Positions 36,096 through 47,246 of a stretch of DNA of 59,310 bases are shown here, in pieces; the first letter of the stretch is position 1, and every line of letters starts with the position of its first letter. The DNA lies in assembly GCA_014378465.1 (NCBI GenBank), contig JACMNQ010000073.1:1-59310 (forward strand), read 5' to 3'. A program made the translations under genes and the position numbers. This DNA is from Oligoflexia bacterium. GTDB taxonomy: Bacteria; Bdellovibrionota; UBA1018. The notes below the pieces were generated by a model that saw only the letters and a list, made by a program, of their open reading frames with translations, had not been told where the DNA came from and ran no database searches.

Positions 36096-38102
36096 ATGGC
36101 ATTTCTCTCCCTCCGCGAATACGGATTGATTGGAAACCAGGAAAGTGGCGCACTCGTGAGTCGCCTGGGCTCGATCGATTGGTGCTGCCTGCCGCACATG
36201 GATTCTTCCAGTCACTTCGCGCATCTGCTGGACGACAATCAGGGCGGAATTTTTCAGATCTGTCCAAAAGGTGATTTCACCTCCGAGCAGACTTACATCG
36301 AAGGCACGAATGTTCTGCAGACCCACTTCGAAACTCCCGCCGGAAAAGGCATCCTGACGGACTGGATGCCGATCGAGGATTACTCCAGGCGCGATCCCGT
36401 CATCCACCGCAAGATCGAAATGGTTGAAGGAGTCATCCAGTGGGTCATGACCTGCACTCCGCGTTTCGGCTACGGAGCGGAGCGGGCTCAGGCCGAAAAA
36501 AGTCGAGGCGGCGTCCTGTTTCGCGGAAGCGCTCCCACCGACATCGCCCTCCTGACCGGAACTGTGCCGATCACGATCGCGAGCGAAGGTCGTACCGCCA
36601 GTTCCCTCTTTGAGATGAAGGAAAAGAAATGCGCGGAATTCTCCTGGCTCTTCGGCCGTGAGAAACTCAAAGCCCTCACTTCTCCGGAACAGACCGTGAA
36701 ATTCTGGAAGTCCTGGACTCATCGCTGCAACGCTCACCTGAAACATGGAGTGCCGGGTTACGGACCCCAGGTGCATGGTGCGATCTCCACGGGACTCAAG
36801 ACGTCCGTCAGTCCAACTCAGGCAACGGGCGAACCGGCCTCCCCTTCTCCGGAGTCTCGCGCCGAAACGACCTGCCTCTTCGCGGGCCCCTGGCATGACT
36901 CAGTCATTCGCTCGAGCCTCGTGATCAAACTCATGACTTCCTATTTTTCAGGATCGATCGCGGAGTCTCTCACCACTTCACTGCCGAGCCTCAAAGGCGG
37001 CAGTCGCAATTGGGATTTTCGGTATGCCTGGTTGAGGGAAAGCGCTTTTTCGATTCAGGCACTTCATCAGCTCGGTCATCATGACGAAGCCGAAGCGCTC
37101 TTTCACTGGCTTTCGGACACTGTCACTCGTGACGGAGCGGATGGTCTGCAATCCGTCTACACGCTGGACGGCGGAAAATACCTGCCCGAACGCGATCTCA
37201 CTTTTCTGAGCGGCTACGCAGGGGCAAGGCCCGTGCGAGTGGGGAACATCGCTGCAAGACAATTTCAGCTCGATACTTATGGTCACGTCGTGCTCGCCGC
37301 CTTTCAGCGCTTCGAGCGCTTTGGCAAATTACCGGATGGACTCTGGCCGAAAATTTCAGAAATCGCGGAGTATGTGGCTCAAGCCTGGCGTCGCCCTGAC
37401 CGGGGTCCGTGGGAGGTGCGATCCAAGCCTGAACACTTCGTCACGTCAAAAGTCATGTGCTGGGTGGCGCTTGACCGTTGCATCAGGATCGCCGAAGCCA
37501 TGAACCAGCCCGTGCCCAATCGCTGGCGGGAAGAAGCCGCGATCGTTCACCGGACCATCTGTGAACAGGGGTATGATCAGACCCAGCATTCGTTTGTCCG
37601 CGCTTTCGGCGAACGAGATCTGGATGCTTCCGTACTGCTGATTCCAATGGTGGGATTTCTTCCGCCCGATGATGACCGCGTGCAGACGACACTGGATGCT
37701 CTTCAGGGCCAGCTTTCCGAAGGAGCACTCGTCCACCGCTACCGAGGTCAGGACGGTCTTCCCGAAGCCGATGGGGCTCACCTGCTCTCAAGTTTCTGGT
37801 TCGTCTCCTGCCTGGCCCTCTGCGGTCGCACTCAGGAAGCCAGTGATCGACTGGCGGAACTGTGCAGTTACGCGAGCTCACTGGGGCTTCTGGGAGAGCA
37901 GGTCGACCCCTCCACGGGAGAACCTTCAGGCAACTTTCCGAGCACCTCCGCGCACTTTGCCCTCATCAATGCCGGCATCTACGTCGGCATCGCACGTGGG
38001 CGAAAACCCGTCTCTGGCACGCTGATCGGGGTTCCCGTGGTCAAACCAACAAGCACGTCTGCCGCGAAACCAGCAAAAGTGGCCCCAAAAAAGACGGCTT
38101 GA
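36096..38102 (+). CDS. Glycoside hydrolase family 15 protein (glucoamylase/trehalase-like)
   Basis: A 668-residue cytoplasmic protein with a GGGAGA ribosome site. It shows the usual order of GH15-like trehalase/glucoamylase proteins: N-terminal beta-sandwich (LIGNQESGALVSRLGSIDW), then an alpha/alpha barrel with RNWDFRYAWLRES (about 305), WEVRSKPEHFVTSKVMCW with the probable acid Glu (about 438) and GLLGEQVDPSTGEPSGNFP with the probable base Glu (about 597). It should release glucose from alpha-glucans or trehalose. A Lys/Ala/Thr-rich tail of about 30 residues is unusual. The last gene of the PAP2-DUF2231-GH15 run. Confidence 0.9.
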   Translation: MAFLSLREYGLIGNQESGALVSRLGSIDWCCLPHMDSSSHFAHLLDDNQGGIFQICPKGDFTSEQTYIEGTNVLQTHFETPAGKGILTDWMPIEDYSRRDPVIHRKIEMVEGVIQWVMTCTPRFGYGAERAQAEKSRGGVLFRGSAPTDIALLTGTVPITIASEGRTASSLFEMKEKKCAEFSWLFGREKLKALTSPEQTVKFWKSWTHRCNAHLKHGVPGYGPQVHGAISTGLKTSVSPTQATGEPASPSPESRAETTCLFAGPWHDSVIRSSLVIKLMTSYFSGSIAESLTTSLPSLKGGSRNWDFRYAWLRESAFSIQALHQLGHHDEAEALFHWLSDTVTRDGADGLQSVYTLDGGKYLPERDLTFLSGYAGARPVRVGNIAARQFQLDTYGHVVLAAFQRFERFGKLPDGLWPKISEIAEYVAQAWRRPDRGPWEVRSKPEHFVTSKVMCWVALDRCIRIAEAMNQPVPNRWREEAAIVHRTICEQGYDQTQHSFVRAFGERDLDASVLLIPMVGFLPPDDDRVQTTLDALQGQLSEGALVHRYRGQDGLPEADGAHLLSSFWFVSCLALCGRTQEASDRLAELCSYASSLGLLGEQVDPSTGEPSGNFPSTSAHFALINAGIYVGIARGRKPVSGTLIGVPVVKPTSTSAAKPAKVAPKKTA

Positions 38103-38278
38103 TTACGCCAATGGAGAGCCAATCTGTCTCCAGTGCGAGTTTGCTCCATTGCTTCTTAATGATAATATGGTGCGTTAATTAGCTAAACCATTGAAACTAA
38201 TCAATATTTTTAGAGATCAATCTCTTTCAACGCGCGCCGGTGCTGGGCATTTGTCTTGCTCTAGTGACTGCCTACGAT

Positions 38279-39178
38279 ATGAAGCTCTCCCGCAGCATGA
38301 ACCTCACCTCTGTCATCGCACTTTTTCAGGCCTGGGTCCGGGTCCGCCTGATGAACGCGGCAGTGCTGGCTGGGTTGATCGTGGTTCAGTTCCTGTTCGG
38401 ACTTGCGGCATGCCACCCGGCCCTCGCTTATTCTCCTGAAGATCTCGCCGGGCAGACCATTTCGAATGTGCTGCTCTCCGGTTCTCAACTTCAGTTTGAA
38501 GATCGCGGCCTGATTCGCGACACGGTCACCCACTACCAGGTCTTCGTTCTGGACAAGAATGGAACTGAAAAAAATGGGCCAGAAAAAAATGGGACTGAAA
38601 AGTCCGGTCTCACTTCAGGTCCCGTTCGGAGCCTCACCGCAGGGTCTGCGGGAAAAGTTCTTTTCAAAAGCGAAGTGCAGCCCAAGCCTGGCAACCGGAT
38701 GATCGTGATCTCACTCGGGGCGCAGATCCGCGCCGACCATGATCACCTGATCCGGATTTCCGTGAAGCGCGAAGGCAAGAACCTGTCGGAGCCCCTGAGT
38801 TTTGAGAAAGAGATTCACCAGCTCGCCCAGCTGAACCCGCAGCCCTACGCGGATCAGACCACGATCTCAGCCCTGCACCCCATCGACAATCAGATTCTCT
38901 TCACCGACACGACTCCGAATGATGGAAAAGTTGAAACCCGCTACCGCGTGAAACTGCAGAAGCGGGTCTTCAACATTCTCTGGGAATCCACTTTTGCGGA
39001 AGCCGAGTTCAATCGCAAGGACGTCGCTCACGCAGAGTCGAGCACCGTGAAACTCCCCATCAGCGCCTTTGGCGTCAAACCCGATGACATCAGCTCCATC
39101 GAGATTGAAGTCACACGCATCAGCCCGAGACTCAAGGGCGCATCCCCCATCCGTTTCGAGAAGAAGCTCAAGATCTGA
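38279..39178 (+). CDS. Exported protein with a short NGTEK repeat (unknown)
   Basis: The start is uncertain: ATG 38279 or 38297 are likely because they precede a hydrophobic segment (MNAAVLAGLIVVQFLFGLAAC); ATG 38240 is also open. The signal could be a lipoprotein one (GLAAC). Near residue 95 there are three copies of a five-residue unit (NGTEK, NGPEK, NGTEK) encoded by a 15-base tandem repeat. The remainder is beta-rich and may form two Ig-like domains (HYQVFVLD, ETRYRVKLQKR, SIEIEVTRI). No family recognised. Convergent with the papain-like gene. Confidence 0.65.
   Translation: MKLSRSMNLTSVIALFQAWVRVRLMNAAVLAGLIVVQFLFGLAACHPALAYSPEDLAGQTISNVLLSGSQLQFEDRGLIRDTVTHYQVFVLDKNGTEKNGPEKNGTEKSGLTSGPVRSLTAGSAGKVLFKSEVQPKPGNRMIVISLGAQIRADHDHLIRISVKREGKNLSEPLSFEKEIHQLAQLNPQPYADQTTISALHPIDNQILFTDTTPNDGKVETRYRVKLQKRVFNILWESTFAEAEFNRKDVAHAESSTVKLPISAFGVKPDDISSIEIEVTRISPRLKGASPIRFEKKLKI
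38558..38602 (+). repeat. Three in-frame copies of a 15-base unit
   Basis: Units at 38558-38572, 38573-38587 and 38588-38602, each AATGG.. CC/ACTGAAAAA-like, encoding NGTEK, NGPEK and NGTEK. The unit length keeps the frame if copy number changes. Confidence 0.85.
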
Positions 39179-39225
39179 GCGGTCACGGGCTCTGCAGCCA
39201 ACGCTGTCTCCCGCAATTCAAAACT

Positions 39226-40092
39226 TCACTGCACTGCAACTCCGGCGATGTCCCACATCATGCAGTAGGCGTCGCTGCGCCTGCAGAAGTTGAACGGGAT
39301 CCACTGGTAACCCCGGTCGCCGCACTGTTCACCCCAGGAATTTTTGATGAGAAAGTGGCCGCCGGCGGCACCTTCCGTCGCATCGAGCCTGTAACCGACG
39401 ATGGCGATCGCGTGACCACTGTTGGGAAGAAGCGCGGTCGTCGGACTCACGGTTTCGTTGCATTCATAAAGTTCTGCTGGTGTCGAAAGCGCGAGGTAAA
39501 CCGGGTGTCCCTGGTCCAGCGCCTGGAGTGTCTTCGGGATGCTGTCTTCGAGATAAGTGAACTGGGTGAGTTGGTACCATTCCTGGTCTTTGTAACCCCG
39601 GACGCCCTTTTTCCTGTCGTCCGGCCAGTAGACGGTCTCCACTACTCCAGATTGTGAAAAGGCACTGAGCGCCGCTTCTGAACTGTACTTCCTGTACTTC
39701 GACCAGCCATGGCGCCACGAAAGGTCCGTCTTTCCGCCGAGGAGATTTTCCATCGCCGACAGCAGACCAAAGGTGGAACAGTAAGGCCCGGGCTGCCTTT
39801 TCACGGATGTATCACGAGACCTCAGATCGACTGAGTCTGGCAGTCCGGTCGGTAAACTCTCCTGCTCGGTGAGAGTGCCCTCTTTTCGGGCCGCGATGGC
39901 TCGTTGAACTTTGGCCGGGATCAGGCTGCTGAGCGGTACGGTATAGCGTCCCGTGACGGCATCGCTGGAACCTGAGGCGTAAGTCACTTCGCTCGGGTAG
40001 CTCGTGAACAACAGACCCAGAAATGTTCCAAAAAGCAGCTTTCTGGCCTTGGACTGGACTCTCTTCGTCTTCTGCGTCGTCGTCTTCATCAT
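39226..40092 (-). CDS. Exported papain-family (C1A) cysteine protease
   Basis: ATG 40092 lies eight bases after GGAGGAG. The 288-residue product has a basic signal peptide or anchor (LLFGTFLGLLFTSYPSEVTYA). The catalytic set is complete: Gln100 and Cys105 (KRQPGPYCSTFG), His in NSGHAIAIVGY and Asn in IKNSWGEQCGDRGY. The pro-region before the catalytic domain (PDSVDLR marks the mature start) is short, about 45 residues, so classic autoinhibition is doubtful. The extra cysteines near the C-terminus probably form disulfides. It would hydrolyse proteins outside the cytoplasm. Confidence 0.9.
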   Translation of the reverse strand: MMKTTTQKTKRVQSKARKLLFGTFLGLLFTSYPSEVTYASGSSDAVTGRYTVPLSSLIPAKVQRAIAARKEGTLTEQESLPTGLPDSVDLRSRDTSVKRQPGPYCSTFGLLSAMENLLGGKTDLSWRHGWSKYRKYSSEAALSAFSQSGVVETVYWPDDRKKGVRGYKDQEWYQLTQFTYLEDSIPKTLQALDQGHPVYLALSTPAELYECNETVSPTTALLPNSGHAIAIVGYRLDATEGAAGGHFLIKNSWGEQCGDRGYQWIPFNFCRRSDAYCMMWDIAGVAVQ

Positions 40093-40329
40093 CACCGGGT
40101 CTCCTCCTTGAGAACGTGATGAAGTAGGCAAAGGGCCCCGAACTATCCCGATCGCTCACTCCGTATTCCTTAGAATACGAAGCCCGGCGAGCGGGCGACA
40201 GAGGCAGTATTTACTGAGCAGATTTTGACGCTGCATCAATTGCCGCGCGGGCAGCGAAAGGACACGGGGCCAAGGAGCATACAGGGGAAAGGAGCCGGTT
40301 CCCGGGTCTGACGCCGGTACCGTCGGACT

Positions 40330-40764
40330 TCAGGCCGCGCGACGAGGCTGTGAAGCAGAAGGATGAGCCTGCACTTCGGAATTCTCGAGATCATCGACAT
40401 CAGACCAAGCCGGAAGGACGCGCTGCTCATAAGCATCTTCAGGAAATCTCTCGTTGTGCAGAAAACCAAGATCACTTGGATCCTTGGACCCGGTATGGTC
40501 CGTGGCTCTTTTGGAAAGCAGGCCCATGTTCAAAATCAACATTCCCCCGGCGAGAAGAACCACCACGAGAAGGGTGACAAAGAGCACCTGCGCCACAGCA
40601 CCCATGGCAAGTCCGGTCGCTGCCGCCCCTGCAACGAGCGGAGGGCTCATCGGATTTGCCGGAGTGGTCTGCGTCACTTGCTGCGCAAAGGCACTTGGAC
40701 TCAGAATCACTGCCGTGAGTAAGAAATTCAGACCCACTCTACCGATCTGTTCAATTGACGTCAT
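40330..40764 (-). CDS. Small exported/membrane protein downstream of the oxidase operon
   Basis: A 144-residue protein with a signal peptide (LNFLLTAVILSPSAFA-QQ), a Pro/Ala-rich segment, one strong membrane helix (VLFVTLLVVVLLAGGMLIL) and an acidic, polar cytoplasmic tail. It has its own promoter and is separated from the cytochrome oxidase operon by about 110 bases. No family recognised; any link with the oxidase is only by position. Confidence 0.65.
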   Translation of the reverse strand: MTSIEQIGRVGLNFLLTAVILSPSAFAQQVTQTTPANPMSPPLVAGAAATGLAMGAVAQVLFVTLLVVVLLAGGMLILNMGLLSKRATDHTGSKDPSDLGFLHNERFPEDAYEQRVLPAWSDVDDLENSEVQAHPSASQPRRAA

Positions 40765-40821
40765 AACTCATTCCAGAATGCAAAGATGCGGCCGCTTCAC
40801 TTCGCAAGTGTAGCCGACCGC

Positions 40822-40848
40822 ATTATAAAACTTACAATCTTGAGTCAA
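40822..40848 (-). promoter_or_regulatory. Candidate promoter for the membrane protein at 40764
   Basis: TTGACT (40848-40843) and a perfect TATAAT (40827-40822) are 15 bases apart; an alternative -35, TTGTTG, gives 18. The leader would be about 50 bases. Confidence 0.5.
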
Positions 40849-40873
40849 CAAAAGCAGTCAGGAAACTCTCAAA

Positions 40874-41776
40874 TTACAGGTGCGGGGTAAACGACCGACC
40901 CAACCGCTTGTCATAATTTTCCAGCTCAGGATTTCCCGGAGCAACGTTGCTTTCTTCTCCCGCTTTGGCTTCGGAATATCCCCCGTCTTCAACCATGCGC
41001 TTCATGGCCACTTCAACTGGAATGGTCTTCTCTTCAGGAGCTTCAGCGCTTTCGGTTTTGTTCGGATCAACACCCACTTTGACAAGGTCTTCGTTCGTAT
41101 CGCCTGCATTGGGTCCGCCCAGAGAATCCACGAAATGAACCAGTCCCCAGCGATCATCAGCGGGCAAGGTGGCATAGGAAGCCATTGCGGATCCCGCGAT
41201 TCCCTCTTTCAAGGTTTTGAAAATCTGGCTCGGTTTGCGGCCATTCTTCCAGCCTTCCTGCTGAGTGAAGTTTCGAGGATGCGGATTGAGTGCAGCTGCT
41301 GCGGCGCCATCGCCCTTACCTTCATTCCCGTGACAACCAGTACATTGAGCCAGGAAAATCGTTTTTCCGTGCGCGATCAACTCAGGGGTCGAAACCCAAG
41401 GTTTGGTGAATTTGGATTTGCCGGCCGGAGCAGCCATGGCGAGCGATCCCTTGACGTAAACGTCTCCACGAAAGAACAGGTCAGTCGCGGTGAAGGTCAG
41501 AAAAATCGCAAGAAACAGAATTGAAGTGATGAAGATGACTCCATTTTCCTTGCTGTCATAATAAAGGTTCATGAAGAACAGAGCCACGAGGCTCGCTTTC
41601 ACGGTCGCGACCAACATGGCGATCGGAAAATTCCAGGCGCCAAAATCAATCCCGGCGACCCAGACGGTCACGAACGTCAGGAACAGGAGGGTTCCACCGA
41701 TCATCAACGCCGTTTTCGTCGGCATGATGTGGTGATGGTGCTTCTTCACTTTAGGCTGTAGAGGATGTTGTTCCAT
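40874..41776 (-). CDS. Cytochrome c oxidase subunit IV fused to a cytochrome c domain
   Basis: A 300-residue protein. Residues 20-105 are three membrane helices of the prokaryotic subunit IV type (VTVWVAGIDFG, ATVKASLVALFFMNLYYD, FITSILFLAIFLTFTATDLF). After a linker, residues about 130-225 are a class I cytochrome c with haem attachment Cys145-x-x-Cys148-His149 (CTGCH) and a probable Met ligand in SAMASYATLPADDRW. A Glu-rich tail of about 70 residues follows. Subunit IV is normally only membrane helices, so this adds a second haem c to the oxidase. Last gene of the ctaC-D-E operon. Confidence 0.88.
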   Translation of the reverse strand: MEQHPLQPKVKKHHHHIMPTKTALMIGGTLLFLTFVTVWVAGIDFGAWNFPIAMLVATVKASLVALFFMNLYYDSKENGVIFITSILFLAIFLTFTATDLFFRGDVYVKGSLAMAAPAGKSKFTKPWVSTPELIAHGKTIFLAQCTGCHGNEGKGDGAAAAALNPHPRNFTQQEGWKNGRKPSQIFKTLKEGIAGSAMASYATLPADDRWGLVHFVDSLGGPNAGDTNEDLVKVGVDPNKTESAEAPEEKTIPVEVAMKRMVEDGGYSEAKAGEESNVAPGNPELENYDKRLGRSFTPHL

Positions 41777-41791
41777 AGGCTTCGCGCTTCC

Positions 41792-42453
41792 TTATCCGAC
41801 CAGATACAGTAATGGGAAAAGATAGATCCAGACCAGATCCACAAAGTGCCAGTAGAAACCGACGAGCTCGACTGGGGTGTAATAGTCCGGTCCGAAATCC
41901 TTGTTGGCAGTACGTTTCATCAACCAGGCCATCAGGCCCATCCCCACCACCACGTGAAAAGCGTGAACGCCAGTCATGAGGAAATAGAAGGAGAAGAAAA
42001 GTGAACTTCTCGGATTGGTCAATTCTTCATTGGTGAAGTTTCCACCCGGGAGAAGTCCATGATGAAATTTGGCGGAGTACTCAAAGTACTTCACGACGAG
42101 AAAGCAACAGGCCAGCAGAAAAGTCATGATGAGGTACTTCATCGACTTGCTTCTCTGTCCGCGTTGAGCCGAAGTCACCCCGAGAAGCATGGTGACTGAA
42201 CTCGTGATCAGCACCACGGTATTGGTCGCGCCCAGCTTCACATTCAGCATTTTATGCGCTTCGTGAAAAGCATCGTGATTCATCCCGCGAAAAAGCGTGT
42301 AGCCGACGAACAGTCCACCGATCATGAGAACTTCAGTGACCAGAAAAATCCACATCCCCTGTTTGCACGCGTCGAATTCGGCTTCGGCAGACTCGAAATG
42401 ATGGGCATGGTGGCGAGTGTGCTCTCCTGCCACGGCGGTATGAACGTCTGACA

Positions 42454-42457
<4 letters not shown>
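41792..42457 (-). CDS. ctaE: Cytochrome c oxidase subunit III
   Basis: A 221-residue protein with five helices and subunit III motifs: [19 protein letters not shown] near residue 33, [19 protein letters not shown] near 150 and the C-terminal [18 protein letters not shown]. Subunit III stabilises subunit I and may guide proton uptake. The ATG overlaps the stop of ctaD. Confidence 0.95.
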
Positions 42458-44115
<1,658 letters not shown>

Positions 44116-44125
44116 GATGGAACTC

Positions 44126-45121
44126 CTATTTCAAACTCTTGATGTAAGCGACGATGGCATTCATTTCGGATTCAGAGACGAGACCTTGGAAGGTCGGCAT
44201 CACTGGATTGAATCCTTTGACCACTTTGGCCTGGGGCTTCATGATGGATTCACGAATGTAATTTTCATCAGCAACGACGGTTGAGCCGTCCTGAAGTTCA
44301 ACTTTGCTTCCGAACAGGCCTTTGTAAGTAGGCCCGATCTTGGTGCTGCCGTCATCCGAATGACAAGCGACGCAACCTTTGGCTTCGGTCAGCTTCTTGC
44401 CCTGCGCTGGCAGGCTTTCGGCCGCCAGAGGTGCGCCGCCCTGGGTTCCAGAGACCCCCACGGTCCCGATTCCACCCGCAACGGACTTGCCTTTTTTCCA
44501 GGCTGCCCACTCGTCAGGCTGAAGAACGATGACTTTGGCCAACATTCCAGAATGGGAGAAGCCGCAGTACTCCGTACAGAACACCTGGTGCTGACCCGGC
44601 ACTTTGGCTTCAAACCAGACACTGGAGTACATCCCCGGGACCACGTCCTGCTTGACGCGGAAATTCGGAATGAAAAAACTATGGAGCACATCTTCTGAAC
44701 TCATGATCAACTTCACAGGCTTGTTGATCGGGACGTAAAGCTCGCCGATGGTGCTCTTGCCGTCTTCGTACTGAAACTGCCAGAGCCACTGCTTGCCGAT
44801 GACGCGAATTTCCATGGCGTCCGAAGGAGCATGAACCATCTTGCTGTACACCTGATAACCCCAGGCGAAAATCCCGAGAAGCAGAATCGTGGGCACAATC
44901 GTCCAGATCGCTTCAATCAAGTGATTACCAGTGATGTACTTGGATTTATCGCCTTCTCTTTTGCGATATCTGACCGCGAGATAGATCATTCCACCGACGA
45001 CGAGAATGAAGAAAAAAACGCTCAGCCAAAGTAGGAAATTATAAAGACTATCCCACATGACGGCGACATCAGTACCCTGGATTGGCAATCCATTACCGGC
45101 GTAAGCCTCGTTGAAAAACAT
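44126..45121 (-). CDS. ctaC: Cytochrome c oxidase subunit II with C-terminal cytochrome c (caa3 type)
   Basis: A 331-residue protein: two membrane helices (residues 27-52, 68-92), a cupredoxin domain with the full CuA ligand set (His147, Cys182, Glu184, Cys186, His190, Met193 in [12 protein letters not shown]) and a fused cytochrome c, haem site Cys250-x-x-Cys253-His254 (CVACH), ligand Met in NPVMPTF. Electrons enter through haem c, pass to CuA and on to subunit I. No cleavable signal peptide is evident. Confidence 0.96.
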   Translation of the reverse strand: MFFNEAYAGNGLPIQGTDVAVMWDSLYNFLLWLSVFFFILVVGGMIYLAVRYRKREGDKSKYITGNHLIEAIWTIVPTILLLGIFAWGYQVYSKMVHAPSDAMEIRVIGKQWLWQFQYEDGKSTIGELYVPINKPVKLIMSSEDVLHSFFIPNFRVKQDVVPGMYSSVWFEAKVPGQHQVFCTEYCGFSHSGMLAKVIVLQPDEWAAWKKGKSVAGGIGTVGVSGTQGGAPLAAESLPAQGKKLTEAKGCVACHSDDGSTKIGPTYKGLFGSKVELQDGSTVVADENYIRESIMKPQAKVVKGFNPVMPTFQGLVSESEMNAIVAYIKSLK

Positions 45122-45219
45122 CTTACTTAAACCCTCTCAGCCTTTTGCGTGTCAGCCTTTTTAAATTCAGTCTGATTCCAAGTTGTTTCATCACATTTCA
45201 AATACTCTACGGGTAAACT

Positions 45220-46095
45220 TCAGGCACTCTTCGGGTCGTCCTTGCTTTCGACAACACGCTTCTTGCGCTGTCGAGTCCAAAAAACCGCGAGGTAGCCACC
45301 AAAAAGCACTGTAGTGCCTGCCGCGCCGGCTTGCATCACATTTGTCAAAACCATCGAATATTTTCTGGTTTGGGGGTCATATCTATAACAGAACAACAGA
45401 AATCGATCAACGACAGTCCCAACCTGACCTTGAGAAGCTTCCACGAGTGCAAGTCGGAGATCCTTCTGAGGGTATTCGATGCCGTACAGATAACGCGAAA
45501 TCTTACCTTCCGGCGTCAAAACGAAAAGTGCCGCGCTGTGGGCGAACTGACCTTCATTTTTATCATAACGGTAACCGAAACCGACTTCAGAGGCGAGCTT
45601 TTTGATCAGACTTTCTTCGCCCGTGAGAAAATGCCAACCTGCGGCAGCCTCGGGTCTGGAGAGGGCCTGCAGATAAGCCGCTTTTTTTCGAGTGGCGAGC
45701 TCTGGGGTATCCTTCGGATTGATGCTGACACTGACGATTTCGAACTCCTTGCCGGGAGTCCATGGGAAAGTCTTGAGAGAATTCACGAGTCCGTTCAGCA
45801 CGAACGTGCAGAGATTAGGACATTCGTAATAAACGAGAGACAGAAGAACGGGTTTCTTCGCGTTGAAGTATTTCGAAAGAGAAACCGTCGCGCCCGACTC
45901 GTCTTTGAATGTGAGGTCCCGGATTGAAACCGTCTTGCCAAGCTTTTCGAAGATCCCGACGTCCTTGAGTTCCGGTGGGATCGTGGTGGCGGGCAAAGCA
46001 TTGACTGACTTCAAGTCGTCCGCATGAACCGCAGGCGCCAGAAAAGTGAAACTTTGAAGCGCTAGAAAAAGAGCCAGACCAGATCTGAGGCGCAT
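45220..46095 (-). CDS. Sco/SenC copper chaperone
   Basis: Start 46095 is fixed by a GAGG site, a signal peptide (SGLALFLALQSFTFLAPAVHA) and a promoter just upstream; longer open-frame starts fall inside or before the promoter. The 291-residue product has a thioredoxin fold with Cys92-x3-Cys96 (ECPNLC) and His186 (FAHSAALF), the copper-binding triad of Sco proteins, plus a C-terminal membrane helix (TTVLFGGYLAVFW). It delivers copper to CuA of ctaC, encoded next in the same direction. Confidence 0.94.
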   Translation of the reverse strand: MRLRSGLALFLALQSFTFLAPAVHADDLKSVNALPATTIPPELKDVGIFEKLGKTVSIRDLTFKDESGATVSLSKYFNAKKPVLLSLVYYECPNLCTFVLNGLVNSLKTFPWTPGKEFEIVSVSINPKDTPELATRKKAAYLQALSRPEAAAGWHFLTGEESLIKKLASEVGFGYRYDKNEGQFAHSAALFVLTPEGKISRYLYGIEYPQKDLRLALVEASQGQVGTVVDRFLLFCYRYDPQTRKYSMVLTNVMQAGAAGTTVLFGGYLAVFWTRQRKKRVVESKDDPKSA

Positions 46096-46144
46096 GACAA
46101 ATCCTCGACGTTGTTCGACAAATACTTTGGATTCTGGCAATTTT

Positions 46145-46173
46145 TTCATAGTGCTGGAGAGATTCCTAGTCAA
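46145..46173 (-). promoter_or_regulatory. Sigma-70-type promoter for sco and perhaps the oxidase operon
   Basis: On the minus strand TTGACT (46173-46168) and TATGAA (46150-46145) are exactly 17 bases apart in the sco-ctaB divergent region. The leader before ATG 46095 would be about 43 bases. Confidence 0.55.
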
Positions 46174-46252
46174 ATGATAAGCTCGGGCCACACATTGTGA
46201 AATAACAAGTTTCGCTCGCCACGGGCATTCCGCGCTTCTTTGTAAAAAAACT

Positions 46253-47179
46253 ATGACACGCACCGAAGTTTTGTCTAACCCGGCCTACTCCAGCAAACTC
46301 GAAGCCTACAAAGAGCTCTCCAAATTCGGAATTGTCGTACTGGTGCTCGTGACCGTTCTGGGTGGTTACCTCTGCGGACATCCCTTCGAAGAACCGCTGC
46401 ATGTGGGTCGACTCTTCCTGACTCTTCTGGGAGTTGGCGCTCTGGGCGCGGGTTCCTCGGCGCTCAATCAGTATCAGGAGCGCGCGATTGATGCGACCAT
46501 GCCACGCACCGCTGGCCGCCCCCTTCCCAGCGGATTTCTCACTCCCGCTCAAGCGCTTAACTTCATCAGCGTCGCGCTCGTCCTCGGACTGGGCATCCTG
46601 TTCTGGCTGAGCACTTCCGTTGGACTGCTGGGAGTGGCGGCCGTGCTTTCCTACAACATTCTTTACACCCTCTGGTGGAAGAAAAAATGGGCGTTCGCGG
46701 CCGTACCTGGCGCAATCCCGGGTGCACTTCCCGCATTGATCGGCTACACCGCGGCCAGCGGCCAGGTCTGGACATCGGGCGGCCTGTATCTCTTCTTCAT
46801 TCTGTTTTTCTGGCAGATGCCGCACTTCTGGGTCCTCGCACTGAAATACAAAGAGGACTATGCCGCGGGCGGCTTTCCCACCTTGCCCGTCGCCCACGGG
46901 CTGGGGGTCACGGTTTCCCAGATCGTCGTCTGGTGTCTGGCTTACGTCGCGCTCGCGCTCGGGGCTCCTCTTTTCCTGCGCGTGGGATCGCTCTACCTCG
47001 CGGCCACCCTGATCATGAGCCTCAAAGTCCTCTGGGAACTTCGGGCTTTCGTGAAAGAGCCCGAGAGCAAACGCTGGCTTCACTTCTTTCTCTGGGTCAA
47101 CTTCAGCCAGATCGTCTACGTGGGTGCGGCGGTCGCGGATCTCTGGAGCATCTATCTGATTCGCTATTTCACGAGGTAA
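46253..47179 (+). CDS. ctaB: Protohaem IX farnesyltransferase (haem O synthase)
   Basis: A 308-residue UbiA-family prenyltransferase with about nine helices. The first Asp-rich site is NQYQERAIDATMPRTAGRPL (Asn72, Asp80), and the second, YKEDY, follows PHFWVLALK. It adds a farnesyl group to haem B to make haem O, the precursor of haem A for the caa3 oxidase. It lies divergently from sco and the oxidase operon. Confidence 0.96.
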   Translation: MTRTEVLSNPAYSSKLEAYKELSKFGIVVLVLVTVLGGYLCGHPFEEPLHVGRLFLTLLGVGALGAGSSALNQYQERAIDATMPRTAGRPLPSGFLTPAQALNFISVALVLGLGILFWLSTSVGLLGVAAVLSYNILYTLWWKKKWAFAAVPGAIPGALPALIGYTAASGQVWTSGGLYLFFILFFWQMPHFWVLALKYKEDYAAGGFPTLPVAHGLGVTVSQIVVWCLAYVALALGAPLFLRVGSLYLAATLIMSLKVLWELRAFVKEPESKRWLHFFLWVNFSQIVYVGAAVADLWSIYLIRYFTR

Positions 47180-47246
47180 GGCGACAGAAACTTGACCCCT
47201 GATCAATTGAATTCAGTTTAACGACCGCGAAGACGATAAGTCTTCA

